Source of the DNA: Candidatus Iainarchaeum sp.
GTDB lineage: Archaea; Iainarchaeota; Iainarchaeia; JAADDC01
Assembly (NCBI GenBank): GCA_015520865.1
Contig: WAPE01000058.1
Span: 1 to 18,085 of the forward strand
Reading direction: 5' to 3'
DNA: 18,085 nucleotides
A program made the position numbers and the translations under genes. Under the pieces are notes generated by a model. That model saw only the letters and a program-made list of their open reading frames with translations, had not been told where the DNA came from and did not search any database. Position 1 is the first letter of the stretch, and the number at the start of each line of letters is the position of its first letter. This document shows positions 7,366 to 15,761 of this stretch, in pieces.

Positions 7366-10206
7366 GTGCGTGGAGCGGTGCAGGCTGCGGCAGGTATCAT
7401 CGTTGCCCTTATTCTCGCGGCCCTTGTGGCTTCCTCAATCCTTTCGGCAATTTCCTTCTGCCTTTCGGTTAATAAGAACTTAAACATCGACGTTCCACCC
7501 TGTAAAGGGGCTACCTGCATCTCTATGGCCTATCCTGTCAAGAACCAGTACGGGTATCTCGTCGGGAGATCCTGGCAGAGGCTCAATGATCTAAAGCGAT
7601 CCTACGACAACGCCGTAGACATGTGCTCCCTCAATTTCTACGACGAGAACGGAAATCTCATTGAATCTGCCGCTGAAAAGCTATACGATGCCGCCTTCGG
7701 CTTTCGTTCGGCTTTGGGATCGGTACTTCTCTACGTGAGCAAGGCTGATAAGGCTGCCATCGACGAACTGAGTAGCATAGAGTTAGAACTCAATGCCGCC
7801 GGAATAAACAGGTCTACCGATCCCTCCTGGCTATCCCTCTACTCTGAGGTTCTCTTGGCGGAAAAAGATCTGAAGAACGGAACGACGAAAACGGATTTCG
7901 GCAAGGCCTACCAAAGGGCCCAACCACCCCTTCTTACGAAGGCAATTCCCGCGAGTACAATAATATTTGCCACCATCTACTATACAGGTCAGTTCGTCCA
8001 CGTTCCTGTCGTCATTCCCAGGGCTTTATCATCTGTCGACGCGCTTTACAGGGCCTTATCCTTAGATCCCACAGCCTACGAGGACTATATCAACTACTCA
8101 GTCGGTAATCACTACTCTATGCTGACCGCCCTCCGGAGTATGCGCAAGCTCTTCCTGAACCTCAAGTCAGAGACCGATAAGAAGGTAGAAGAGCTCAAGA
8201 AAACGTTTTACTCCAATAGAAAGGAGCTATTAGACGAGCTAGAACCTTTAAGAGATGAAAATATCGCGGAGCTCGCTTCTTTTCTTCCTTCAAAAACATT
8301 TGTCGGCGAGCTCCGCGTAAAGATGAGCTACACTCCTTCATTTGCAATCGCAAAGGTAAACGCGATCACCACCCGTTTCGATCTTGCATACAACCGATAT
8401 AAGGCAACGGATCACTACCTCTCTGCTTTTGAGGAGATGAAGGAAGCCGAATCCAACCTAGAATCCATAAAGTACGAGGTGGATAGGTTCCTAGAAACGA
8501 TTAATACGGCCATAGACTCCTGCATCGGCTCCGTTCGATCCCACAGGTTCCACGATCCCTCCCTTAAGGCCCAGGCATACATCTACCTCTCTATAGCCAA
8601 GGATAAGGATAAGAGTCTCTCCATTCGAGCAGATGCCTGCAATTCTGCCATGAAGATATCCCAAGAGGACGAGAAGCTTTACAACGTGGAAAAGGCCTAT
8701 GAGGAATGTAAGAAAGCGTTTGAAAAGCGTTGGAAGGAGCCACTTTCCTGTGATGAAAGCGATCCAGTGCTTGCCTACGACTGCTGTAAAAAGGAGTCTG
8801 AGCGCATGGAGAACCTCTTCCTCTCTAGTGCCGAATACCTTCGATACCGCGACCTTTATGACACGCTGGAAGAGCTCCTCATAGATAAGGGTTTGACGGA
8901 TCTCCTATTAGAGCTTTACTCGCTTCCGAGAGTACCTTACAACTATGAAGAGCTTCACAAGGCCTACTCAAAGCTTCTGGTGCTCCTCGAGAAAGCCTCC
9001 AAGGATCTCGCTCCATCTGTCCTTCTGGAGTGGAACGGATACCTATCCACTGAGGGAGTTTCCGACGTGGCGCTTCTCATCTCGAACCCGCTACCTATTA
9101 GCGTGAAAGGAGAGAAAGAGATTCCTTTCGTTTACTATGGATACAGGGTTGAAGGAAACGGGATCATCGTACGCGTGAATGGGAAGAAGGTGGAGTATGA
9201 AGGGAGGGGATCGGCAAAGGTCGTCTTCCAGGCCGCCCCTGTTGAACTCGATGAGAAGGTTCTATCCTTTAACGATGGGAAGGTGGAGCTGCTCCTCCGA
9301 AATCCCTATTCCCTCCCTGTAAAGCGCTACCATCCCTACGACGTTGTTTCTCTTTCATCTGGTTCTAGGTACCACGACAACTACCTTTACCTCCTTCCCG
9401 GTGGTTTTGCCATGGTAGAGATGCCTGCTATCGACGTAGAGAAGAATGTAGAAGGTAATACAGTTGTCTTCCTCCTTAGAAACACCTCCCCCTATACCTA
9501 CCGGGGCACGGTCAAGCTATCCGTTCGGGCGACGAGGGGTCCTTCCTACTGTGTCGTCTACGATACCTTCGCGCTCTGCAAGGTAAACCTTCGTCCAGGG
9601 GAAGAGAAGATCGTGAAATTCAAGGGAATCCTCCTCCCCGAAGAACCCATATCTTTCTCTCCTCCTGATGAACCGCCAAAGCACATCCCCCTCGTTGAGG
9701 AGCTTCCTCCAAGGAAAGAAGGGAGCGGCTCAAAGGTATTCAAGGAGCTCCTGGACCGGCTGAAGAACTATCTAAAGAGGGCAAAGGAGCTTAATGCCCT
9801 TGACGTTTTGCCCTTCGACGAGCGGATGATCAAGAACCTTGAAAACCTTGATCCGAGCCTCCAGGCCGATGCCGTCCCGCTTCTTCAAAGGCTCGATGAA
9901 GAGGTGCGTTCTGAGGCAGAGGCTAAGACAAAGCTCCTTGAGTCCCTCTCTTCAAAGCTGAACGATCCTGATCTCCAGGGTATGGCCGTTCTGGCTAAGA
10001 AAAGCCTACTAACAGGCGACTATATCGTTCCTTTGGCCCTAACAAAGGGTATATCGAGGTACTTCTACAGGGGAAGCCAATCGGGTGGCTCTAGTATGGC
10101 GATACCTGTTGGTATAGCCGTCCTTATTGGGATCGGCGCCTACGCCTACTACAACAGGGGAAAGCTCCAGAGACCAAAGAGGAAGAAGCGCATTCCAAGA
10201 TTCTAA
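7366..10206 (+). CDS. Large membrane-anchored surface protein, uncharacterised
   Basis: I do not recognise a family for this 946-residue protein. A short RGAVQAAAG start leads into a hydrophobic segment (about residues 9-31) that may be a membrane anchor or class III-like signal. The next roughly 520 residues are mainly helical, with charged coiled-coil-like stretches (about 255-305 and 365-385) and many cysteines (C32, C46, C51, a CC pair near 460), suggesting disulfides outside the cell. Residues about 552-765 look like beta-sandwich domains. A Pro-rich linker, another helical block and a C-terminal membrane segment (about 911-929) with a very basic cytoplasmic tail follow. Most of the chain should lie outside the membrane. 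GTG 7366 is leaderless with a TATA box 27 bp upstream. It is single-gene and convergent with the histone gene. Confidence 0.6.
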   Translation: MRGAVQAAAGIIVALILAALVASSILSAISFCLSVNKNLNIDVPPCKGATCISMAYPVKNQYGYLVGRSWQRLNDLKRSYDNAVDMCSLNFYDENGNLIESAAEKLYDAAFGFRSALGSVLLYVSKADKAAIDELSSIELELNAAGINRSTDPSWLSLYSEVLLAEKDLKNGTTKTDFGKAYQRAQPPLLTKAIPASTIIFATIYYTGQFVHVPVVIPRALSSVDALYRALSLDPTAYEDYINYSVGNHYSMLTALRSMRKLFLNLKSETDKKVEELKKTFYSNRKELLDELEPLRDENIAELASFLPSKTFVGELRVKMSYTPSFAIAKVNAITTRFDLAYNRYKATDHYLSAFEEMKEAESNLESIKYEVDRFLETINTAIDSCIGSVRSHRFHDPSLKAQAYIYLSIAKDKDKSLSIRADACNSAMKISQEDEKLYNVEKAYEECKKAFEKRWKEPLSCDESDPVLAYDCCKKESERMENLFLSSAEYLRYRDLYDTLEELLIDKGLTDLLLELYSLPRVPYNYEELHKAYSKLLVLLEKASKDLAPSVLLEWNGYLSTEGVSDVALLISNPLPISVKGEKEIPFVYYGYRVEGNGIIVRVNGKKVEYEGRGSAKVVFQAAPVELDEKVLSFNDGKVELLLRNPYSLPVKRYHPYDVVSLSSGSRYHDNYLYLLPGGFAMVEMPAIDVEKNVEGNTVVFLLRNTSPYTYRGTVKLSVRATRGPSYCVVYDTFALCKVNLRPGEEKIVKFKGILLPEEPISFSPPDEPPKHIPLVEELPPRKEGSGSKVFKELLDRLKNYLKRAKELNALDVLPFDERMIKNLENLDPSLQADAVPLLQRLDEEVRSEAEAKTKLLESLSSKLNDPDLQGMAVLAKKSLLTGDYIVPLALTKGISRYFYRGSQSGGSSMAIPVGIAVLIGIGAYAYYNRGKLQRPKRKKRIPRF

Positions 10207-10222
10207 AACAAAAATAAGAAGG
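10207..10222 (-). terminator. T-rich tract after the histone gene
   Basis: Ten nucleotides past the histone stop, the minus strand reads TTCTTATTTTTGTTTT, a typical archaeal U-rich termination signal. It ends at the stop codon of the convergent surface protein gene. No stable hairpin is needed or seen. Confidence 0.55.
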
Positions 10223-10231
10223 AGAGGGCTT

Positions 10232-10441
10232 TTACAGAAGGTTCCTTGCTGCCATCTTGATATCCTCTGCCGTTACGCCCTTCCTACCTGCGTGGTGGGC
10301 GATTTCGACTGCTAGGCTTGCTATCTCGAGGGCAATCTCCTCGAGTAGGTCCCTAAGCGTTTCCTTGGCGCTCTGAGAAATCCTCTGTGCACCTGCCTTC
10401 CTCATAAGCCTCTCAATCTGTGCCAGCTTAAGCTCTGCCAT
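10232..10441 (-). CDS. Archaeal histone
   Basis: The 69-residue protein is a single histone fold of the HMf type. It has the AGAQRIS loop (R20, equivalent to the DNA-contacting Arg in the first paired loop), the long central helix, and HHAGRKGVTAEDIKMAA in the second loop. It would wrap DNA as dimers or longer polymers. The usual RKT motif reads RKG here, replacing a threonine that normally supports DNA contact. A longer frame from 10474 adds 11 residues, but ATG 10441 is clear: AAGGAGGTGG ends 5 nt upstream, the strongest Shine-Dalgarno in the window. TTTAAATAG at 10480-10488, inside the 3' end of the upstream gene, gives a predicted start near 10458 and a 17-nt leader. High translation is expected. 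Confidence 0.94.
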   Translation of the reverse strand: MAELKLAQIERLMRKAGAQRISQSAKETLRDLLEEIALEIASLAVEIAHHAGRKGVTAEDIKMAARNLL

Positions 10442-10446
10442 CGGAT

Positions 10447-10488
10447 CCACCTCCTTGCGATAAATAAAGTGCAAACCCCTATTTAAAT
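10447..10488 (-). promoter_or_regulatory. Histone promoter and strong ribosome binding site
   Basis: TTTAAATAG (10480-10488) contains the last codons and TAG stop of the upstream membrane protein gene and sits 26 bp before a predicted start at about 10458. The leader carries AAGGAGGTGG (10447-10456). This gene therefore has a leader, unlike most neighbours. Confidence 0.6.
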
Positions 10489-11393
10489 GCTACGTAGCCG
10501 ACTCCGGCAAACACCGCTCCGATCAAGAAAAGAACCCATCCCATTCCCTTCCTTTCGCCTCTAAAACGGTCGTATTCTTTTCTGAGGCTTATTTTCACTA
10601 TTTCAGGATTTAGCTCGTTTAGCTCGGCTATATCCCCCTCTACTAGACTGTCTCCTGGAAGAATAAACTTGCTACTGAGCTCCAATTCAAGATTCGAGGC
10701 GTTTATGCACTTACCTTCTACGCACTCGATCCTGGGGTTGAAGGAAAAGTTCGCCGGTACCGGCCCGTCGCAGTCAACCACCTTCATTATGCTATCACTG
10801 TAGGAGATGCACACCCTTGGATGGGCGGAAGGTTTCGTCAAGAAGGGCGAGGCAAAGAGGAAGATGGAATAAGTAGCTCCGCTCCTCGGTGGTATCCGGA
10901 TAACCTCTCTCACCGGTGAAAACGGTGCAAGATCTTTGTGGAGTTCTACTTCAAGGGTTACGTTCGCCTCTGAGTAGCCGTAGTTTCTCAGGAAAATGGA
11001 GAGGTAGTTGTAGTTTCCGAAGCGGATGGGGTTAGGTGGTAAGTACTTTACGAAAACGAAGGGGTCTCTAGTACAGTAGATGAGCGAGTTTGCCTCTATC
11101 TCTGCCGGTCCCGTGGAATACGCCGATATGAAGACCGAGTTACCTTCAAGGACAACCCTTCGAACTCCTGAGCCCTTTAGAGTGCTACCGTTGATGCTGA
11201 TGATGGGATAATCCCTTCCTCCTCTGACAAAGAGAACAGCCACCGGAAGGCAGTTGGTTCCTTGAGGAAAGGGCAGCGAGAGGTTCACTTCCTTTCCAGG
11301 TGGAATAAAAACGGGCTTACCTCCCGTGTAGTCTCCTAACTGATAACCAAATACAAGAGGTAGAAGGAAAAGGAAGAATATCACCCGGCGCAT
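10479..11393 (-). CDS. Secreted, C-terminally membrane-anchored protein with Ig-like domains, uncharacterised
   Basis: The 304-residue protein begins with a clear signal peptide (residues 1-16, basic MRR then a Leu/Phe-rich core ending VFG). The middle is beta-rich with repeated NVTLEVEL-like strands and several cysteines (three in the FSFNPRIECVEGKCINASN region and nearby), like an Ig-fold surface protein; N-x-S/T sequons are frequent. The final 20 residues are a membrane helix (GWVLFLIGAVFAGVGYVAFK), so it is anchored by its C-terminus. I do not recognise a family. It shares the 'beta domain plus C-terminal anchor' design with the 946-residue protein nearby. ATG 11393 has a TATATA box (11418-11424) 28 bp upstream, lying across the stop codon of the kinase gene. 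Confidence 0.6.
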   Translation of the reverse strand: MRRVIFFLFLLPLVFGYQLGDYTGGKPVFIPPGKEVNLSLPFPQGTNCLPVAVLFVRGGRDYPIISINGSTLKGSGVRRVVLEGNSVFISAYSTGPAEIEANSLIYCTRDPFVFVKYLPPNPIRFGNYNYLSIFLRNYGYSEANVTLEVELHKDLAPFSPVREVIRIPPRSGATYSIFLFASPFLTKPSAHPRVCISYSDSIMKVVDCDGPVPANFSFNPRIECVEGKCINASNLELELSSKFILPGDSLVEGDIAELNELNPEIVKISLRKEYDRFRGERKGMGWVLFLIGAVFAGVGYVAFK

Positions 11394-11415
11394 TAAGACT
11401 CTTCTAGTTGAAACT

Positions 11416-11928
11416 TCATATATACGTTATCTTACCCGAGATAATGAGCTTCTCGAGGACGGGGATCCAGTCCACTTCGTCGGACTGACAACCCTCTTTG
11501 ACGCACTCCAATATTCGCTCCGCGGTGAGTTCTGGTGTGAGCTCTGTCGTGTCTATCTGGATAATCTTCTCGTAGCGGTCCTCCGCCTGCTGAATACAGT
11601 AATCAAGGGCTTCGGCCAACACGTTTTCGTCTACCTTCTGTTTATCGTATCCCCTTTCTTCTAACCTCCTCATGAGAACATCGGGCCGCGTTCGAAGGAT
11701 AATGAGGTAATCGAGCGGTAGTTTTACGTCGCATAGGAGATGCCCTTCAACGATTACATCCTTGTGCTTCTTTAACAGCCACCATAGCTTCGTTCGGACG
11801 GCTTTCAAGCTTACTACACCGGAGAAGTAGTCCGATTGGTGGATAACAGGTATGCCTAGTTTCTTCGACAGGACCTCGCTGATGGTGCTCTTCCCCGTTC
11901 CGGGAACGCCCCCGATACCTATCCTCAT
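11416..11928 (-). CDS. Fap7/AK6-type nucleotide kinase (adenylate kinase-like)
   Basis: The 170-residue protein has a Walker A loop GGVPGTGKST at residues 6-15, then VEGHLLCDV and the lid-like LRTRPDVLMRRLEERGY, the pattern of the Fap7/hCINAP/AK6 family. These enzymes have adenylate kinase and ATPase activity; in archaea and eukaryotes the homologue binds ribosomal protein S11/Rps14 and helps mature the small ribosomal subunit. Length fits the family. The ATG at 11928 overlaps the aCPSF1 stop as ATGA, so it is translated in the psmB-aCPSF1 operon. Its final codons carry the TATA box of the next gene. The protein is cytoplasmic. Confidence 0.87.
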   Translation of the reverse strand: MRIGIGGVPGTGKSTISEVLSKKLGIPVIHQSDYFSGVVSLKAVRTKLWWLLKKHKDVIVEGHLLCDVKLPLDYLIILRTRPDVLMRRLEERGYDKQKVDENVLAEALDYCIQQAEDRYEKIIQIDTTELTPELTAERILECVKEGCQSDEVDWIPVLEKLIISGKITYI

Positions 11929-13805
11929 AGGAGCCTCACCACGTCGAGATCGCGGGGTGCTAGCGTCTCCACGCGGAACTTCCTCGCCATGTCCCGGGCA
12001 AACTCCCTCACCTTCTTTGGATCGCCGTGGTTCACGATAATGCGCTTGGGCCTTGGAGAGAGCCTCGAGAGGAATGCCTCTAGCTGTCTTCTGTCGGAGT
12101 GACCTGAAAACCCATGGAGGGTCTCTACGCGCATCTTCACCTGAAGAGCCTTTAGCTTCCCGTTTTCCGTCTTTATGGGGATCTCCCTTATCCCCCTCTG
12201 GAGTTTCCTACCTAGAGATCCTTCAAACTGGTATCCCACGAGTATGAGGGAGTTTCTTTCGTCCTCAGCTAGATATTTGAAGTACTCCACGGCTGGACCT
12301 CCTGTTAAGGACCCAGAAGGAGCTAAAATAATGGATTGACCTTCTTCTGCTATGCTCTTTCGGTCCCTCCCTTTTACCTCGATGATAAAGTCTGCTTCGA
12401 AGGGTGAATCGTTGGAGAGGATGCGCTTTTGTACTTCTTTTCTCATGAACTCGGGATAGGCCGTATGGATGGCCGACGCTTCCTTTATCATACCGTCTAC
12501 GTAGACGGGCCACTCCCATCCTTCCTTCCTGTAGAACTCCTCCAAGGTCAAGAGGATCTCTTGGGCCCTTCCCACGGCGAAAACGGGTATAAGCGCCGTT
12601 CCACCCTTCTCCATCGTTTCTTCTATGATCTTCTTGAGCATCTGCTCGCTTTCTTCTCTAGGAGGCTGTATGTCTTCTCTTCCACCGTATGTGGACTCTA
12701 TTATGACGGTTTCTACCCGCGGATAGCGCGTTGTTGCAGGTGGTAGCATACGGGTGGGCGCATACTTAATATCAGCGGTATAGAGAACGTTGTACAGTCC
12801 GTTGCCTACGTGGATATGAACCGTTGCCGCTCCGAGGATGTGGCCTGCATTGTGGAAGGTAAGTCGCATATCGGGGCTTATGTCGGTTACTTCTCCATAG
12901 TTACGGGTTATACAGTGTAGCACAGACTTCTTAACGTCTCTCTCTGTGAAGGGCGGCTCCTTTCCTTCCTTGAGGAAGACGTCTATGAAGTCTAACAGCA
13001 AGAGTGCTCCCAGATCCCTTGTAGGTGGTGTACAATAAACGGGGCCGTCGTAACCCATCTTGTAGAGCATCGGAAGGAAGCCGATGTGATCTAGGTGGGC
13101 GTGACTGATGATGACGGCGTCGATCTCGTCCAACCTTCCGTCGATCTCATCCTCCAGGTAGGGAACAAACTCCTTCTCGTTGCCCACGTTCACCCCGGCG
13201 TCCATAATGATCTTCGAGTTCTTCGTTTCCAGGAGGAGCATGCTCCTTCCAACTTCCATAAAACCTCCCAGGGCGTGGAGCCTAACCCATGTATTGGGGT
13301 ATCTAACACCTCTGAATATCCTCGTACTCGTTCTCCTTAGAAACTCCAGCCTCTCCTTGAGATGCCGAACTTCCAACCCCCTTATACCTTTCAGAACGGA
13401 GCTCTCTGTTGCAGGGGCTCTTAGAACCTTTACCATCCAGCCCGTTCGCTTCACTATTTCCTTTAGCGTTTCTCCATCCTTTCCTATCACGAGCCCAGGC
13501 TTCTTTGCTTCTATCACTACGGTTCCCAGGCTATCGAGGAACCACATATTCGTTATGCCAGCATCTACGGGCACGATCTCGAGGATGATGTCCCTCGCCT
13601 TTTCAGGGGGAGTTAGGATGCTCGGATCGCTCCTTATATTTACTCGCTTCTTCAGCGTTACAGCGATCTGCTTTACGGCTTCTTCATGCTCCAGGAAGAA
13701 GATCGGATTCTTTGTATAGATTCCTATCTCGGGTCCTTCGAAGTCCGTCTTCGTTACCTTTGCTTCTCTACCCACTATATTCTCTATCGTCTCCAAAACG
13801 TCCAT
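11925..13805 (-). CDS. aCPSF1 (FttA) KH/metallo-beta-lactamase/beta-CASP endoribonuclease and termination factor
   Basis: The 626-residue protein has N-terminal KH domains with the GKDG loop at 108-111, followed by a metallo-beta-lactamase/beta-CASP core. Zinc-site motifs are HAHLDH at 235-240, NAGHILGA with H322, YTAD with D345, HGFSGHSD with H569 and VNHGDP with H593. All ligands are present, so it should be active. In archaea this enzyme cleaves nascent RNA after U-rich sites and drives RNA polymerase off DNA; it is nearly universal in the domain. ATG 13805 is 14 nt after the psmB stop and its own stop overlaps the Fap7 gene. The psmB-aCPSF1 pairing is also seen in methanogens (from memory, MJ1237-MJ1236). 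It is likely co-transcribed with psmB. Confidence 0.95.
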   Translation of the reverse strand: MDVLETIENIVGREAKVTKTDFEGPEIGIYTKNPIFFLEHEEAVKQIAVTLKKRVNIRSDPSILTPPEKARDIILEIVPVDAGITNMWFLDSLGTVVIEAKKPGLVIGKDGETLKEIVKRTGWMVKVLRAPATESSVLKGIRGLEVRHLKERLEFLRRTSTRIFRGVRYPNTWVRLHALGGFMEVGRSMLLLETKNSKIIMDAGVNVGNEKEFVPYLEDEIDGRLDEIDAVIISHAHLDHIGFLPMLYKMGYDGPVYCTPPTRDLGALLLLDFIDVFLKEGKEPPFTERDVKKSVLHCITRNYGEVTDISPDMRLTFHNAGHILGAATVHIHVGNGLYNVLYTADIKYAPTRMLPPATTRYPRVETVIIESTYGGREDIQPPREESEQMLKKIIEETMEKGGTALIPVFAVGRAQEILLTLEEFYRKEGWEWPVYVDGMIKEASAIHTAYPEFMRKEVQKRILSNDSPFEADFIIEVKGRDRKSIAEEGQSIILAPSGSLTGGPAVEYFKYLAEDERNSLILVGYQFEGSLGRKLQRGIREIPIKTENGKLKALQVKMRVETLHGFSGHSDRRQLEAFLSRLSPRPKRIIVNHGDPKKVREFARDMARKFRVETLAPRDLDVVRLL

Positions 13806-13819
13806 TTAGGAACCCCCAC

Positions 13820-14455
13820 TTACCTCTTGAGGGTCTTCTTGATCTTGGTGACCTCTTCCTTCTCGAGGAACCTGACATCTTTCTCATCGATGACGACGAC
13901 GTCAATACCAGGCTCCCTTCCTCCCGAGTAAATGTCCAGCTGTCTGGACGCTTCAACCGCCTTCACCGCCAACTTCACCGCTTCCGATTCTTTCAGGTTA
14001 TCCTTGTAGTCGCTTTCGAGGACCGCGAGGGCATAGGGCATTCCGGAACCCTCTGCGGCGTAGTTTTCAGGCTCGACCACACCACCGGCCATGTCGATGG
14101 ATGCCAAGTAGGGCCCATCTTTATAACCTCCCAGAAGGAGGCCTACCCAGAAGGGGAAGAACTTCGTGGAGTTGAGTATGAGGCTGAGGTACCTTGCTAT
14201 AGATCGTGGCGAAGGTTTTTCACCGAGCTCTATCTCCATCGACCTAACCCTGTTCTCGAGGAATCTCGTGAGGATCTGCGCATCGCCTACAAGACCAGAC
14301 GTGGCCAGCGCCATGTAGTCGGCGATAGGGTGAATCTTCTTCTCTTCCTTGTTGTACTTTATCGTCCCGTAGGTGGCTTGTTTGTCAGCGGCAAGAACGA
14401 CGTAGTCCTTTCCCTTTATGCCTACGATGGTTGTTCCCGTCTTCTTTTCCTCCAT
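13820..14455 (-). CDS. psmB: Proteasome beta subunit, autoprocessed
   Basis: The 211-residue precursor of the 20S proteasome catalytic subunit starts with a 7-residue propeptide (MEEKKTG) before the threonine nucleophile. Counted from that Thr1, D17 (ADKQATYG) and K33 are present, and the EGSGMPYALAVLE and PGIDVVVID blocks match the family, so it should be an active N-terminal nucleophile hydrolase. It forms the inner rings of the barrel with alpha subunits not seen here. GTG 14458 would add one residue; ATG 14455 with GGGGTGAT just upstream is preferred. Two possible TATA boxes (TTATTATC about 14476-14484, and ATAAAA about 14497-14502) are compatible. It leads the aCPSF1-fap7 operon. Confidence 0.95.
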   Translation of the reverse strand: MEEKKTGTTIVGIKGKDYVVLAADKQATYGTIKYNKEEKKIHPIADYMALATSGLVGDAQILTRFLENRVRSMEIELGEKPSPRSIARYLSLILNSTKFFPFWVGLLLGGYKDGPYLASIDMAGGVVEPENYAAEGSGMPYALAVLESDYKDNLKESEAVKLAVKAVEASRQLDIYSGGREPGIDVVVIDEKDVRFLEKEEVTKIKKTLKR

Positions 14456-14541
14456 CACATCACCCCAGAAGGAGCGATAATAAGGGGGCCAGCAATCCTT
14501 TTATGGGATAGGGTTTAAAGCTCCCTCCCCCATATGGTGAC

Positions 14542-15054
14542 GTGTTCCTGGGGAGAAAGGAGATACTGCGGCTCGTGAAGGAGGGTGTTATCTCCATTGA
14601 GCCCTTCGATGAGTCGGCTGTCGGACCCGTTTCGGTTGATCTGACCCTAGGAAACACCTTCCGTGTATTTCCACCCGATGAAATAGAAATCTTCGACGAA
14701 AGCATAGATGCTTCAAGGCTTGGGGAGCTCATCGAGCTGGAGGATTGGGAATACATCGAACTCAAGCCCGGTGATATGGTTTTAGGTATAACAAAGGAGC
14801 GAATTCGGCTTCCAGAAAACATCGTAGGGATCCTTTCGGGACGGAGCCGCTTTGCTAGGCTAGGTCTTATGGTCCACATTTCATCCAACCTTGTTCATCC
14901 AGGTTCGTACAACCGACAGGTCCTCGAGATCGTTAATATGGGTCCTCACCTGGTAAGGCTTCACCCTGGTGTGAAGATCTGCCAAATAGCCTTCGCTGAG
15001 GTTCGTGGTGGCGAGCCGTTGATTGGTAGATACGCCCGTCAGCTAAAGCCTTAG
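14542..15054 (+). CDS. dcd: dCTP deaminase / dUTPase-fold enzyme
   Basis: The 170-residue trimeric-fold enzyme converts dCTP to dUTP, feeding dTMP synthesis; some archaeal members also hydrolyse dUTP. SGRSRFARLGLMVH (about 99-112) carries the conserved Arg and Ser of the nucleotide site. E129 in QVLEIVN aligns with the catalytic Glu (E138 in E. coli). The HPGSYNRQ segment before it differs from the usual PGWxGxIxLE, suggesting a distinct subfamily. GTG 14542 has TTTAAA (14514-14519) centred 25.5 bp upstream and no leader. An ATG at 14534 is in another frame. It is divergent from psmB, and its last 4 nt overlap the convergent FKBP gene. Confidence 0.88.
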   Translation: MFLGRKEILRLVKEGVISIEPFDESAVGPVSVDLTLGNTFRVFPPDEIEIFDESIDASRLGELIELEDWEYIELKPGDMVLGITKERIRLPENIVGILSGRSRFARLGLMVHISSNLVHPGSYNRQVLEIVNMGPHLVRLHPGVKICQIAFAEVRGGEPLIGRYARQLKP

Positions 15055-15686
15055 GATTGGTTCTCCTCGGGCTTTTCCTTTCTTCTGTAGATCTTTTCCA
15101 TCCTGATCTCTTTTACATCGTCAAAGTGGGTGAGGACGTACGTCACGAAGGCCGGCTCTATCCTGTCTGCATCCCTTGAGAAAACGTAGGAGATCTTCAG
15201 GACTCCGTCATTATAGGACACCTCTTCCGGTTCAAAGCCAAAGAAGCGTCTGAACAGGTGGAATCCTATGTCCTTCATGTCCTTGAGTTCGTCAACTACC
15301 TTAACCTTGTAGACGAGCGTTTTTCCTGCCAGGGGATGGTTGAAGTCTACTTGGACCCTTCCAGCCGAAACGGATAGCACCCTTCCCGTTCTTCCGTCGG
15401 CCTCGATTGGTAAACCAGGGTACGGTCTTATACCCCTCTTCCTGAACTCCCTTTCCGGGATGATAACTATGAGGTCGGGGTTTCGCTCCCCAAAGGCCTT
15501 TTCGGGAGGAATTTCGACTTCTCTTTCTTCTCCAACCTTCATTTCTTCTAGAACTTCCTCCAGTCCAGGAATGACATCTCTAACGCCGAGAACAACGGCA
15601 AGGGGTTTCTCCTCCTTCACCGTATCGAAGGGTTCCTCCTCTCCCTTGACCTTTCCCTCGTAAGCGACGAGTAGCACCTTCCTCAT
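15051..15686 (-). CDS. FKBP-type peptidyl-prolyl isomerase, SlyD-like with extra C-terminal domain
   Basis: The 211-residue protein has an FKBP core with FDT at 20-22 and VIPGLEEVLEEMKVGEEREVEIPPEKAFG at about 38-66. An inserted flap of the SlyD/long archaeal FKBP type follows, ending VDFNHPLAGKTLVYKVKV at about 113-130. A further roughly 80-residue domain completes the chain, as in the 26-kDa archaeal FKBPs. It catalyses prolyl isomerisation and acts as a folding chaperone in the cytoplasm. A GTG at 15692 would add two residues; ATG 15686 is chosen because AGGTGTG lies about 4 nt upstream. ATTAAATG (about 15719-15726) is 26 bp before a predicted start near 15697. It ends in a 4-nt overlap with dcd. 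Confidence 0.93.
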   Translation of the reverse strand: MRKVLLVAYEGKVKGEEEPFDTVKEEKPLAVVLGVRDVIPGLEEVLEEMKVGEEREVEIPPEKAFGERNPDLIVIIPEREFRKRGIRPYPGLPIEADGRTGRVLSVSAGRVQVDFNHPLAGKTLVYKVKVVDELKDMKDIGFHLFRRFFGFEPEEVSYNDGVLKISYVFSRDADRIEPAFVTYVLTHFDDVKEIRMEKIYRRKEKPEENQS

Positions 15687-15761
15687 GCTCACACCTAAGG
15701 AAGTTTAATAGGCAGTCCATTTAATGCTTCACCCTTTAACACCTTTCCCTCAACTTTCACC

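Noticed and set aside
13712..14518. 268-codon plus-strand open frame opposite psmB
   Set aside because: It is antisense to the proteasome gene, has no family motif and no promoter; the open frame is a by-product of codon bias.
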